Of a stretch of DNA of 59,459 bases, positions 12,501 through 24,500 are shown piece after piece. This DNA comes from Ectocarpus siliculosus. Taxonomy: Eukaryota; Sar; Phaeophyceae; Ectocarpales; Ectocarpaceae. The notes below the pieces were generated by a model, which saw only the letters and a list, made by a program, of their open reading frames with translations, had not been told where the DNA came from and ran no database searches. The DNA lies in assembly GCA_000310025.1 (NCBI GenBank), contig FN647790.1, positions 40,441 through 99,899 on the forward strand, written 5' to 3'. A program made the position numbers and the translations under genes. Numbering within the stretch: position 1 is the stretch's first letter; the number at the start of each line of letters is the position of its first letter.

Positions 12501-15500
12501 GGCCGGGGCGAAAAAAAATTGCTTTTTTGGTAGCCCCCCCGGGGGTCCAAAAAAAGGTTGGCCAAAAATTGGGGGTTGCCCCCGATCCCCCCCGTTTTGT
12601 TTTCCCCCGGGGGATTTCCCCGATTGGGGGGGGGGGGGGAAAAAATTTTTTCCCTTTTAAAATTCCCCCCCAAAAGGGGCGGGGGCAAAAAAAAAAGTTC
12701 CCCCCCTTTGAACCTTTTTTTGGTCCCTTTTCAAAATGGAAAATGGGAAAAAGGGGGTTCCAAGGTGTTTCCTTGAACCTTTTTCCCCCCCCCCCCCCCC
12801 CCCCCCCCCCGTGCGAACCTGCTGCCCCGACCTTGGAGATGAAATTGTAAATCACAATCTTCGTCGAGACTAAGCACAATTCACTCCACACCCACTGTGT
12901 TGGCCACACCTTTTCCTTAGTCATGCAACGGAAAATGAAATTTTGCACACAAGTCACTACGAGTGAGGACAAAAGCTTTTAGGAATCAATGCAAGTGTGC
13001 GTGTGCGTACCGCTTCTCTTTTTATCTCACCTGTTGTGGGAGGGCCCAGATCATTGGGTTCACGTCTATCTTCTGGGAACCCCGACATCCGGACTGACGA
13101 ACAAAGGATGATGACTGTGAAATTATTGGTCGTACCCCACAGGGATACATGCCAACGTCCCGGTCTTATTCCAACAATCAATGGCGTCAACAAAGATATC
13201 CTCAAATCAGTCTCTTCCACGCCTAATAGGTTCACCGTGTCTTGTATTTTGAGACTTCGTGGGGGATGCTTATGCTCCAATTCCTATATGAAGCACAGGA
13301 CTGTAGGAGCCCCGCGGGTGCGAACCGGGATTGCGTTCGGTTACCCCCTCCTCTCTTGCGAACCTTCGCCCCATGATCACAAAACGGTTGCGTGGCACTT
13401 TAAGAGACCACTTATCCCGCTCTAGGTGTGGGTGAGACGCCCTCGCTACAGTATCAGCACACCATGTGCCTCCCACAGGCCGCTTGCTTGGGGGTAAGGT
13501 TGGCTGTTAACCCCAAGCAAATTTCCAACAACATTTTCCCCGCAACCCTGGCGTGACTGTTGTGTTTTGTTTTTATTCGACGCGGATTAGCTGATGGCTG
13601 CCCATCCATGGATTGGCGAAGAAGATATTGTTGGCGTTCCCCGAGGTCTTTTGCGCAAGAACCAACGTAACTGCACAAGTACTTGGTTGGAGTAGATGCA
13701 ACAAATATTCGAGAACCCTCTCTGTGGCCAACGGAGCCACCGATGATCTTGGGGATTTTTTCGTACATGGAGCACATTGGAACTGGCAGTCGGGGGGGTT
13801 CTTCACAGCCGAGGCGTTCGGCCAATATAAGATAGTTATCCTTCAAACTTGGTATCTGTCTGTAGCGCTTGTAGTTGGTGGACGTCCAGCCAGATTTGAG
13901 AAAGGTTTGTCCCATTCGCTGGTAGATTCGATGTTTAACTTGGCCACACAGCCCCATTGTTTTTTTTTTAGGACATTTAGCTATCAAATCTGACGAAGCC
14001 AGTAACTGAGACATGTGCTTGCTACCTCTTGGGGCAAGGCTTCCCCTTTCGGTGTTGTTTTTTCTATTGCGTCTGGTGGAATATGAGGGGTGTTAAGAAA
14101 CAAGAATGTGTAAAGGCCGAGCAACTGTCACGTTGGAAAGTTCATACTTTCCACATCTTCGTCTGGCTTGGAGGTTTCTGATTCGCCGAGATCCCCTCCC
14201 TTTGGCCCCTACTGTAGCGCCGCCACTGCGATGGCCTCGGGAAGCCAGACCAGGCATGTCACACTATTCCCTTGCGCTCCGGAATTACTCCGCTACCAAC
14301 GCCGTGAAAACGACTCCGACATTTTTTCTCTGATCGAATTTCGTGTCTCCGTTGCGACAAATTACTTTGATCTTTCGTGCGTCCATCTTGCACCAGAGTG
14401 TGATTCTTTCGCGCGAACGCTGCGTCATTGCTTGCCCTGACCGCCCACTAACCCGACACGGTCTTCGACACTGCCTGCCCCTCCGCTCTCTTCCCCGCGC
14501 CACTGCTTCAGAGCCCCCGGTCGAAGAGAAGGGCGGCGTGCCCGAAGACGACACGCCCGCCGGCGACGACGCCGAGGCCGACGGCAACACGCCGCCGTCG
14601 GAAAAGGAACAAGAACAAGAACAAGAACAAGAACAAGAACAAGAACGCCTCTCCGAGGCCGCGACGGCACCAGCTGAAGACGATGCCGCCGCTCCCCCCA
14701 CCTACGCCGAACGGTCCCCGGCACCAGCGGGAGACGATGCCGCCGCTCCTCCCGCCTCCGCCGAATCGTCCCCGGCACCAGCGGGAGACGATGCCGCCGC
14801 CCCCGATTCCGCCGCGTCCGCCGAACCGCCCGCGGCACCAGCGGAAGATGATGCCGCTCCCTCCGCCGAAGCATCTCAGTCGCCGCCACCGAGCGAGGAG
14901 GAGAAGGAAGCGGCGCCGGTCGAGGAGGCTCCGGGTACCGGAGACCTGTCGAGGACCGTGGTCGACGACAAAGAAGATGAATCCGCGGCGCCCCCGGTCG
15001 GAGACGCCGCCGCCGCCGCGGCCGGTCCCGCTGATGCGGCGGAACCGTTCAAGACAGCCGCGGGCGGGGAGGAGCCGGCACCCGTTGAGGCGGCAGCCCC
15101 GGGTGGAGACAAGACTCCGCCGGAAGGCGAGCAGCCGGCGGCGCCGGCCACGGCCGTGGCTGAAGGTACTGCCGCTGATGATGTTCCAGCCGCCACCGCC
15201 GACTCGTCTGAGTCGCCGCCGCAGCCGCCGCCGCCTGGAGAAGGCGACGGGGCGGCGGTCCCTGAGGAGGAGGCGGTTCCTGAGGAGGAGGCGGACGGCG
15301 GCACCGCCGAACAGGGCGACGCTTCTGCTGGTGCTGCCGGTGAGTTGTGTGAGGTAGTGCAGGTGGGATGTGTCTACGAGAGGGAGCCTGCGCTTGTGGT
15401 ACATTCCGTTTTGTGAAGAAGCATCGGCCGGAGGTTTTCTCGCGTCCGTACGCCGGAAACGATTAGCGGGGTGCCTTTTGGACTGTGCGTTCAGCAAGTG

Positions 15501-18500
15501 AATTAAGTATTCAGAACGAGCACGTGTTCGAGCACGTGTTCCATTCCTCCGTCTGCAAGCTGCTCAGACTTCACCCTCCTAGCACCCAGGTCCTCCGCAA
15601 AAAGATAGTCGCAAAAAATGTTTGTCGTCAGCCATTGGTCGAGGGGCTACAGTCCCTCCAAAGAATCTGAGCTCCTTTCCAGACAAAGGGTGACTTGGCG
15701 TCAGTATTAAAAGTATCCCCAAAACACATCACACGTGGGGACACTTTTCATACTGAAGCCAAGTCAGCAAATGTTTCCAGTATTAGGAGATGTTCAGTTT
15801 TTTTAGGCTAGTGCATTGGGAGATCATGCTTCCAGTACTAGGAGATGTCCATTTTTTTTTTAGGCTAGTGCATTGGGAGATCAGGCGAAGCTTGAGTTAG
15901 AGTGGGCCGGCGTGCGTGCTTGCGTGCGTGCGCGAGCTCGGCTAGAAAAGGCCACGCGCGGTGCAGGCGCACAATAATCGAGGGTTTGTCGTCAACTAAC
16001 GTGGGTAGAAAGCAGTGTTTCTGGAATTCTTTCGTACGTGTTGTAATAGGCCTATGTGCGCTGTGCACTTGAGAGGTCACCAAAAAGGAATGCCCCCTGC
16101 GTACGAGACCCAGGGTGATACCGCGTATTTATTTCGATATATGCCGGGTTTAACATAAGCCGTTCGGAAAATGGAGTTTTTTAATGGTCACAACAGACAC
16201 CGCTCGGGTGCGCTCCCAAAAGTCTTTGTCTTCAGTACATTCCACAGTTGCACATGGCAAACAATTTAGGGCCTCTAGCCTAATATCATGCACCATCATC
16301 TCGTCTTGCGATGTACAGATGTGATACACGAGAACCCTGCCGCCACGACTGCTGGTGGCGTTGTCTTGGCAAAGAATTGGCAGTTCTCGCGATGTGCCCT
16401 CATCCTGAATCGTTTCCAGTACACACGACCGACGGGATCTACAGCGCACCGCTGATCCCCTCGCCGCTCACACACCCGCTCGTCAATATGCCAGCTGAAG
16501 ACCCCCCCCCCCCTACCCCCCGTTCCACATTACGTTCTTCACAGAAGAGGATGCGGCGCAGGCCGTACCAAGCGAGGCCAGCACCCAGCCGTCTCCACTG
16601 GTCGTGCCCGCGGAGACCGAGCCGGCAACAGCAGGGCCAGACGCTACTGCCGACGAGCCTGCCGAGCGGTCCCTCGAGGGGCCCGCCGAAACGCCGGCTG
16701 TCGACGCCGCCTCCGAGGAAACCCCCGCCGCCGCCGCTACTACCGAGGACGGAGTCGGATCTGCCCTCGTTGTCGAAGACGCGGTCGCCGATCCGACGCC
16801 AGCTGAGAGCGATGCCCTTGCTGCCACGGACACGGCGGCTGAGTCTGCCGTCGAGGGTGGAGACGGTGACACCGAGACCGCCGCTGCGGCGGAAGTCGAA
16901 CCAGAAGAAGAGGCCACCGCCGCCGTTAAGGGAGAGGAACAGCCGGCGGTTGCCGAAGACGCTGCCGGTGAGTCGGCAGTGGTGGGCGTTTGGCGGCATG
17001 CGGGGTGCTGCCGCGATTTCAGTACATTAACATCATTTATGTGTATGAAACGGCGGATAGTTCCCTCTCTCCTCCCCCAGTCACGTATTCGCTAGGTCGA
17101 TTTTCGAGTGATGTCGTCGTTTGTCTTTGATTTTGGTCGTGCAAGCTTGCCGTCATTTTTTTGGCATCAATGTTTGTTTTTTTCTTGCTTTTACTAAAGA
17201 TAATCCGTCGTTGTTGACAACAACGTCAAACTGTCGAAGATGTCGCCACCCTACCGAAGGGCACCTTCGTGTCTATCCACCGCCGCTCTGCGTGCCTCAG
17301 ACCAAGCTGGACCAATTATCATTTATATCTCGCTGGCTGCTGCTCGAGGGACCGCAACAGTATTGGATGCGATGTTCTCACTCCGTCGCCGATGATCCCC
17401 GACTAGTTTTCACCCGGCCCGTATGCCGTCAGCAGCACATTGTCCGCCGCTAAACTGGCCTCCGCACTTGCGTTCTTTGTCTCACCCGCAGAAGAGCCGG
17501 TCGCCGTTGAGCAAGAGCCGGTCGCCGTCGAGGAAGAACCCGTCGCCGTCGCGAAAGAACCCGTAGCAGCCACGGAAGAGCCCGTCGCCGTCGCGGAAGA
17601 GCCCGTCGCCGTCGCGGAAGAGCCCGTAGCAGCCACGGAAAAGCCCGTCGCCGTCGCGGAAGAGCCCGTCGCCGTCGCGGAGGCGACCGTCGCCGTCGCG
17701 GAAGTGGCCGTCACCGTCGCGGATGAGCCCGTCGCCCTCGAAGCAGAGACTGTCGCGGAAGAGACCGTCGCCATCGCCGAAGCACCCGTCGCCGTCGCGG
17801 GAGAACCTGTCGCCGTCGCGGAAGAAACGCCTGCCGCTTCAAGCGACGGCGTCGCTGAGGGCGCGGTAGCCGAGGCTTCCGTTGCGGTGGAATCGGAGGC
17901 TGAAGCGGGTGCCAGCGTAGACAAGGAGGAGGAGGAGGAGCCGGTCGCCGCTGGCAAGGAAGAAGAAGCGATAGCCACCGACGGAGCTGCCAGTGAGTGC
18001 ACGTCGCGCGATAGAGGAATTCCATAGGGAAGGCGGTGCTCAATAGGGAGGGGTGCTTTCTCCGCTCTGGTCAATTTAGCGGAAGGGGATTTAGCGGAAG
18101 GGGTCTGGCTTCGCCGGTTGTGAGCTGGGTCGGCGGTATGAAGGTTTTGCCATGCCTGCAGCGCTTTTATTATCTTTTGTGGACGTTGGAACTTCGTGAG
18201 CACAGAATCATATATTTTGCCGTTGCCTGATTTCACTCGGTGCGCCTACCTGGCTTTCGCCTTGCTGGAAACTGTTGTCCGCCCTCGCGGCTACTGCTGG
18301 TGTAGCGCATCGCGCGGTGCAGGGTTCTCCGACTCGCTGAAGACGCGTTTCTGCTTGCCTACGGGTGTGTGCACTCCAGGGGTTTTGCAATCACTGTGAA
18401 CAACACCCACAAACTCATCGGTTATCGGTTCCATTCACCCTCGGTTACAGCTTGATTCGACTTGTCTCACAACAGCAGCATCTGATACTTCAATAGTCTT

Positions 18501-21500
18501 GTTCTCTGGCGGCTTCTTGACGAGAACGGCGGTGAGGGCAGCTGACCCGCGAGACACGATCTACGTGCTCTTTTTTCGCTTGCTTCGATCAACCCTTGAA
18601 AACATTCACTCAACCTTCGCGCGGCAACCACGGTGTTGTTTGTACTCCTCTACAACATGCAGCCCCGGCGGAGGAAGAAGAAACTACCCAAAGAAGCATC
18701 GTCCAAGAGGAGGCCCAGACCGAGGTCGTCGCCGAAGGCAAGGATGACGTCGCTGCAGCTGATGCTTCTCCCGACGAAACGCCTTCCACGGCAGAGTCCG
18801 CCGACCTGCCCACTGCCGAGCCCTTGGTAGGCGATGCCGCCGCTGTTGCTGCTAGCGCCGGTGAGTGGGTGGCCTTGCTTGTTTGTGTTGGCACCGAAAG
18901 GTGGGGTGCGGATACTAACGCGGGTGTGTTTTTGTGTCGTTGGGTTTGCCTACGGAAAGTGCGTGGCGGCGGTAGCGTTTTGTGTAGTCGGGACAGGTGG
19001 AGGAAAAACCTCAATCCTGCTCTGCGTATCCGTGAAGAAAGTTGTTGCCTCGACGACCACCGTAGCCTGCGCCAATCCCCGGGCATATGCCCGAACACTT
19101 GCTCCCGCTGATCCCCTTCGCCCGGCCCTTCCGCACCACCGCCCACGTGTTCCCTTAGGGGAGGAGCCAGCGGCAGCGGAAGAAGAGTCCGCGGCCAAGG
19201 AAGACGACCCCGAGCCAGCGGTGCCCGCTGCCGCCGAGGACGCTGCCGCCGAGGACGCTGCCGTGACCGTCGAGGAGGCGGTCATCACCCCGGACGAGAC
19301 GACCGCGGAGGAGACTGCCGACGTCGACAGCACGGCCGCGGTCGAAGGAGGAGAAGAAGAAGAGGCGTCGCCGGCGCCCCCGTCCGACGGTGATCTTCCG
19401 GCGGTCGCCGACTCCGCTGAACCGACTGGTGCCGGTGAGTTGATGCGGCACGGGCATGGGTTGGTGGTGGAGCGAAGCAGAGGTGTGTTTTGTGTTGGGT
19501 TTCGAGGCCTAAAACGGTGCCATAAAATCACGACAACGTGAACTGTGCGCCTTCTCTGCACAAGGAGGCTGTTGTGCATTGATGCCGCGAGACTGTACAC
19601 CCTACATAGCCCCGTGTATGCACCCACTTGCACTTGAGTTGCTTCCGCGAGCCAACCCGCCACCGATTGGACACCAGCACAGAGCACCAAGAGAGGATAA
19701 AAACGTCCCACCGTTTTTTTTCTTGTCCACGACTGGAAGTGCTTGCACACGACGTGGTGATTCGTCCACCGCAAGACGCGTGCACCATCACCGCCTTTTG
19801 TTGTACTCAACCTTCATCGCGCAAACACGAACAGACGGTAGCGGTCCCTGTGTATGGCCGCGAATACAAGGTGGTCGCCCTGTGTAAGGTCGGTGAAATC
19901 ACGAGGCACGGATGGGATATTCAAGGCTGCCTCATTCTCTGAACAGTGCCGGGCGCGCGGTACAGGCCCTACCATGACCTACCAAACCCCTTGGTGTATG
20001 GCCTTATACGATACAGGGGCCGCAAGAGTACCGACATGCCTCCAGCATTTGGCCACTACAAGAGGCGCGCTCAAAACATTGCGAACAAGAGTAAGCGATC
20101 TGTCTACCTTCTCCATCACGCCCGAACTCAGGCGTTCGGCTGGCCCCCCAAGTATCCTCGGTGTTGTGTCATGAATGTTCTCAAACCATCCTCAGCAAGG
20201 AACAAACCGTCGCCTGCCCCTATGTCTCGCACTCTTCTTCTTGCACGCACCCGCAGAAGAACCCGCAGCCGTCGAGAAAGAAACGCCTGCTGCTGCTGCT
20301 GATGCTGATGCTCCCTCTAGCGATGATGTCGCTGAGGGCGCAGCGGCAGCCGATTCTGTCCCCGAAGCCGCCGCCACCGACGAAGTCCCGGCTGAGGGCG
20401 CTGCCCCGGCCGCGGAAACGCCTGCTGAGATGCCCGTCGAGGTGGAGGAGGAGGATCACACCGAGCGTGCCGTTGAGGCTGTCGAGCCTGCCGTTGAGCC
20501 TGCTGCTGAGCCTGCTGTTGAGCCTGCCGTTGAGGCTGTCGAGCCTGCGGTTGCCGCTGCGGAGCCTGCCGTTGAGCCTGCTGAGCCTGTCACCGACGCT
20601 GCTGAGCCTGCTGTCGAGCCTGTCGTTGTTGAGGCTCAAGCGGAAGTTGACGCGGGAGAGGTTGCTGAGCCTGCCGTTGAGGCTGTCGAGCCTGCCGTTG
20701 AGGCTGTCGAGCCGGCCGTTGAGCCCGCTGAGCCTGTCGCCGACGCTGCTGAGCCTGCTGTCGAGCCTGTCGTTGTTGAGGCTCAAGCGGAAGTTGACGC
20801 GGAAGAGGTTGCTGAGCCTGCCGTTGAGGCTGTCGAGCCTGCCGTTGAGGCTGTCGAACCTGCGGTTGAGGCTGTCGAGCCTGCGGTTGAGGCTGTCGAG
20901 CCTACCGTTGAGCCTGCTGAACCTGCCGTCGAGCCGGCCGAGCCGGTCGGTGAACCCGCTGAGCCTGTCGCCGACGCTGCTGAGCCTGCTGTCGAGCCTG
21001 TCGTTGTTGAGGCTCAAGCGGAAGTTGACGCGGGAGGGGTTGCTGAGCCTGCCGTTGAGGCTGTCGAGCCTGTCGTTGAGGCTGTCGAACCTGCGGTTGA
21101 GGCTGTCGAGCCTGCGGTTGAGGCTGTCGAGCCTGCCGTTGAGCCTGCTGAACCTGCCGTCGAGCCGGCCGAGCCGGTCGGTGAACCCGCTGAGCCTGTC
21201 GCCGACGCTGTTGAGCCTGCTGTCGAGCCGGTCGTTCTTGCGGCTGAAGCGGAACCTGATTCGGGAGAAGCTGCTGAGCCTGCCGTCGACGCTACTGCTG
21301 AGCCTGCCGTTGAGCCTGCTGCTGCTGAGCCTGCTACTGTCGAGCCTGCTACTGAGCCTGCCGTCGAAGCTGTCGAGCCTGCTGCTGAAGGGGAACCTAA
21401 GGCCGGAGCCGGCGGCTCAGCAGGCTCAGCAGGAGAAGAGGAGCCGGTCGCCGTCGTCGCCGCCGCCGTGGTCAAGGAAGAGGAAGAACCGGTAGTCGTC

Positions 21501-24500
21501 GAGGACGACGAAGTGTCTGGTGAGTTGACGTGCGCCGGCGGTGTTCCTTTGTTCAGCGTCGTTGTTGGGTGTGTGCGGATAGTGCATGCGTTGGGCGGAG
21601 GACGATGCGGTGGGCCCGCTGGCGAAGGCAGTTTTTGTAACGGGTATTGGTCTGCCCTCTGAAAGGTTTTGGGTGGTGGGTGTTGACGTTCCGGTTGTGA
21701 GCTTAGTTTTGGTGAGGAAGGTCCTGCTGTGATGTCAGCAGGATTGACATGTTGCTTGGGATTTTCTACTCGTCCGTTTGCAGAGATCATCGCACCCCGG
21801 CGGTTGTTGCGGAGTATTCACGACTGGTTCGATGAAACTACAACCCCGATAGCTATCCACGAGCTTCACTCACAGTTCGGTGGGCGGATTTGATTCCATG
21901 ATATCTCATGGATCGTTCGGTCAATTTGATTTTAAACGAACACTGCAACCCCTCGGTCGTGCGCTACGAAATCCCTCCGCGTCTGCCGTCAGCAGCCCCG
22001 GCGGAAGACGCACAAACAACACACAAGAGCATCGTCGAGGGAGATACCATAACTGAAACCATTGCAGCAGACAGCGCAGACATCGACGCGCCCGCGGATG
22101 CTGATTCGACGACCGAGACGCCGCCGTCGGAGGAGCGGGATGTTTCGGAGCCCGATGATGTTGCCGCCGCTGTCGAGCCTGTCGTCGTTCCTGCCGCTGA
22201 TGCCGCCGCTGGTGCCGGTGAGCGATATTGTCGCGTTTTTCACGACACGAGTTGCGCAAACACTTCCTGCATGTGCGTGCCGATTCAATGGCTTGGTGGT
22301 TGTGGATGTTCCCTATTCCCTGAGAGGATGCTATCCATTCCCTGACGCGTTCTGTACAAAGTATCTAGAATACATGTTTTTTGGTTGATAATCGAGAAGG
22401 AAGCCCCGTGTATGCTTGATGCGGGAGGGCATTCGAGCATGACCCCCCCGTTTTTCCGTGTTTCGTTCCAAACCTTTAAGTAGGATACGAGCCTACAGAT
22501 ACGCAACGTTGTCAAGCGCATCCAGCGAAGAACCAGAAACTAATCCCCCCGCCAAACAGATTGCTTGAAGCGGGCGCGTTGTTGCAAGCGTGGGTGTGGA
22601 AGACAACAAAGCCCAATGCCATCTGTGAAGCCGATCTGCACGCGGTCAAAATCCGAAACACGGTGCACCCACACGTGTTGTCTACGAACGTTGTGGAAAG
22701 ACCTACGGCCGCACATCTCCCCCGCCCTTGACAATTGTTTGAACATGTACGACAAAGAAAACAATTCACTGCAAAAGAATGTCCGCTCGCAACATACCCC
22801 AGCCGAACAGATGTGTTGAAGTCTAGCCTTGCAATAAGTGAGTGTGGAAAGAAACCTTTTGCATACTCTGCATATTTTGAGTTTTTTGTCCCCGGTTAAC
22901 CCATCGCCCACCTCTTCCACCTGCCCCCCCGGTGTTCCCGCAGCAGAGGGGCCCGCGGCAGCGGAAGAAGAGTCCGTGGCCAAGGAAGACAACCCCGAGC
23001 CAGCGGTCCCCGCTGCTGCTGAGGACGCTGCCGTATCCGTGGAGGAGGCCGTGACCACCCCCGACGAGACGGCCACGGAGGAGACTGCCGACATCGACAG
23101 CACGGCCCCGATCGAAGGAGAAGAAGGCCAAGAAGAAGAGGCTTTGCCTGCGCCCCCGGCTGAGGATGTGGCTCCAGCGGTCGTCAAGTCCGCTGAAGAG
23201 ACCACTGTCGGTGAGTTGATGGTGGGAACCTGATGTGGGGTACTCACTCGTGGGGATTGGTGAAGAAAGGGTGGCGTCTGTTTTGTGCCCGGATTTAGGG
23301 GGACCGTGTTTGATGAGGACAGCCGTGTACAAAGCGATTTGGTTTGCTTTGATCTTCGCGGTCGGTTTGATCAGTTCAAGGATGTCCTCAACACGCCTCG
23401 AGCATTCGCAAGTTGTTGATACTGGCGTCAGCAAAAAAAGTCTCCAGGAAAAGATTACAAACCTCACTCGCCTCGAGATAGCGCACGGAACAAGCAACTA
23501 AGAGTGCCTGAGGGCACAGAGCTGTTGTCTCCCGATGGCTCTTCAAAACAACAAGCGTCCGAGCTCGCACCCCCGGCCGCCCCAGCCATCGCCATGCGTC
23601 GTGTCGCACATCACCCAACAACATCCATCAACTTGTATCATCAACGCTACATATCCCACGCGGCTGCTCCCGAAATCCGCGACCGGGACCGCGATCCCCC
23701 TCACCCTACAGAAGAACCCGCCGCCGTCGTCGAGGAAGAGGCACCCGCTGCTTCAGCCGACGACGCCGCTGAGGACTCAGCGTCTGAGCCCGTTGTCGTC
23801 GAAGACACCGCCACCGACCCGGCTTCTGCCCCCGCCGCGGCTGCCGAGAAGCCCGTCGAGGAGAAGGGCGACGCCGAGCCTGCCGCTTCGGCTGAAGCGG
23901 AAGCGGGGGCCGGCGCAGCGGAGGAGGAGGAGGAGGAGCCGGTTGTCGTCGCCACCGCCGCTGCTGCCGTCGAGGAAGAGAAACCGGGAATCACCGATGA
24001 AACCGGTAAGCGAGTGGCGTCGGCTGCCTCAGGCGGCGTGGTGGTTGTGTAAATGCCGCCTTCGTTGGAAGGAGAAGCGGGGAGATTTTCTCTTCTAGCA
24101 GTAACGACGGGTTATTTGTTGCCCTTGCGAGGAGTGTTTTCGGTGGGCTAATGACTCCCGATTGTGGTGTCGCTGTGGCTGTGGAAGGTCATGTGGTACC
24201 TAGGGGCGGTTTTGTGTCTTGTGCGGGTGTTTGCCTTGCCGAAGTAGTCTGACCTTACCTACGGGCCCCATTCTGCGGCTACGCGAAACGATCGTTTGGC
24301 GTGCCTCACACCAGAGGTGGCCCCAAGGCAGGCGTTTTGTCGCTTGCCACTTCTCTCGAGGTAGCCATCTACCTCATCGGTGACTGGCTTCTGATTTCGA
24401 TCGACAAACGAGCGATGTCGAGAGAGCCCACATATCGGCCGTGGGGCACTGCAATCTAGCCCTGTCTCATGATATTTTCTTGGCCATTGATCCCTGTACA

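Larger units (their letters stand above)
11096..14511. other. Intron 2 of the giant repeat gene, contains the first assembly gap
   Basis: This is the longest intron of the gene (3.4 kb as assembled, about 0.5 kb too long because of the gap artefact). Minus-strand frames at 12957-13280 and 13454-14014 (107 and 186 aa) look less compositionally biased than the surroundings and could be decayed transposon remnants, but I recognise no family. Confidence 0.5.

Noticed and set aside
13454-14014. 186-aa minus-strand frame in intron 2 of the giant gene
   Set aside because: No recognisable motif and no second piece of evidence. Kept only as a possible decayed mobile-element remnant.
14508-15497. 329-aa and other Arg/Gly-rich minus-strand frames
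   Set aside because: They are antisense to exon 3 of the giant gene, and their composition follows from GC-rich coding DNA on the other strand.
20161-21495. 444-aa plus-strand frame of Leu/Ser/Arg repeats
   Set aside because: It is an alternative frame of the exon 8 repeat. Only the Glu/Ala/Pro/Val frame joins neighbouring exons in phase.
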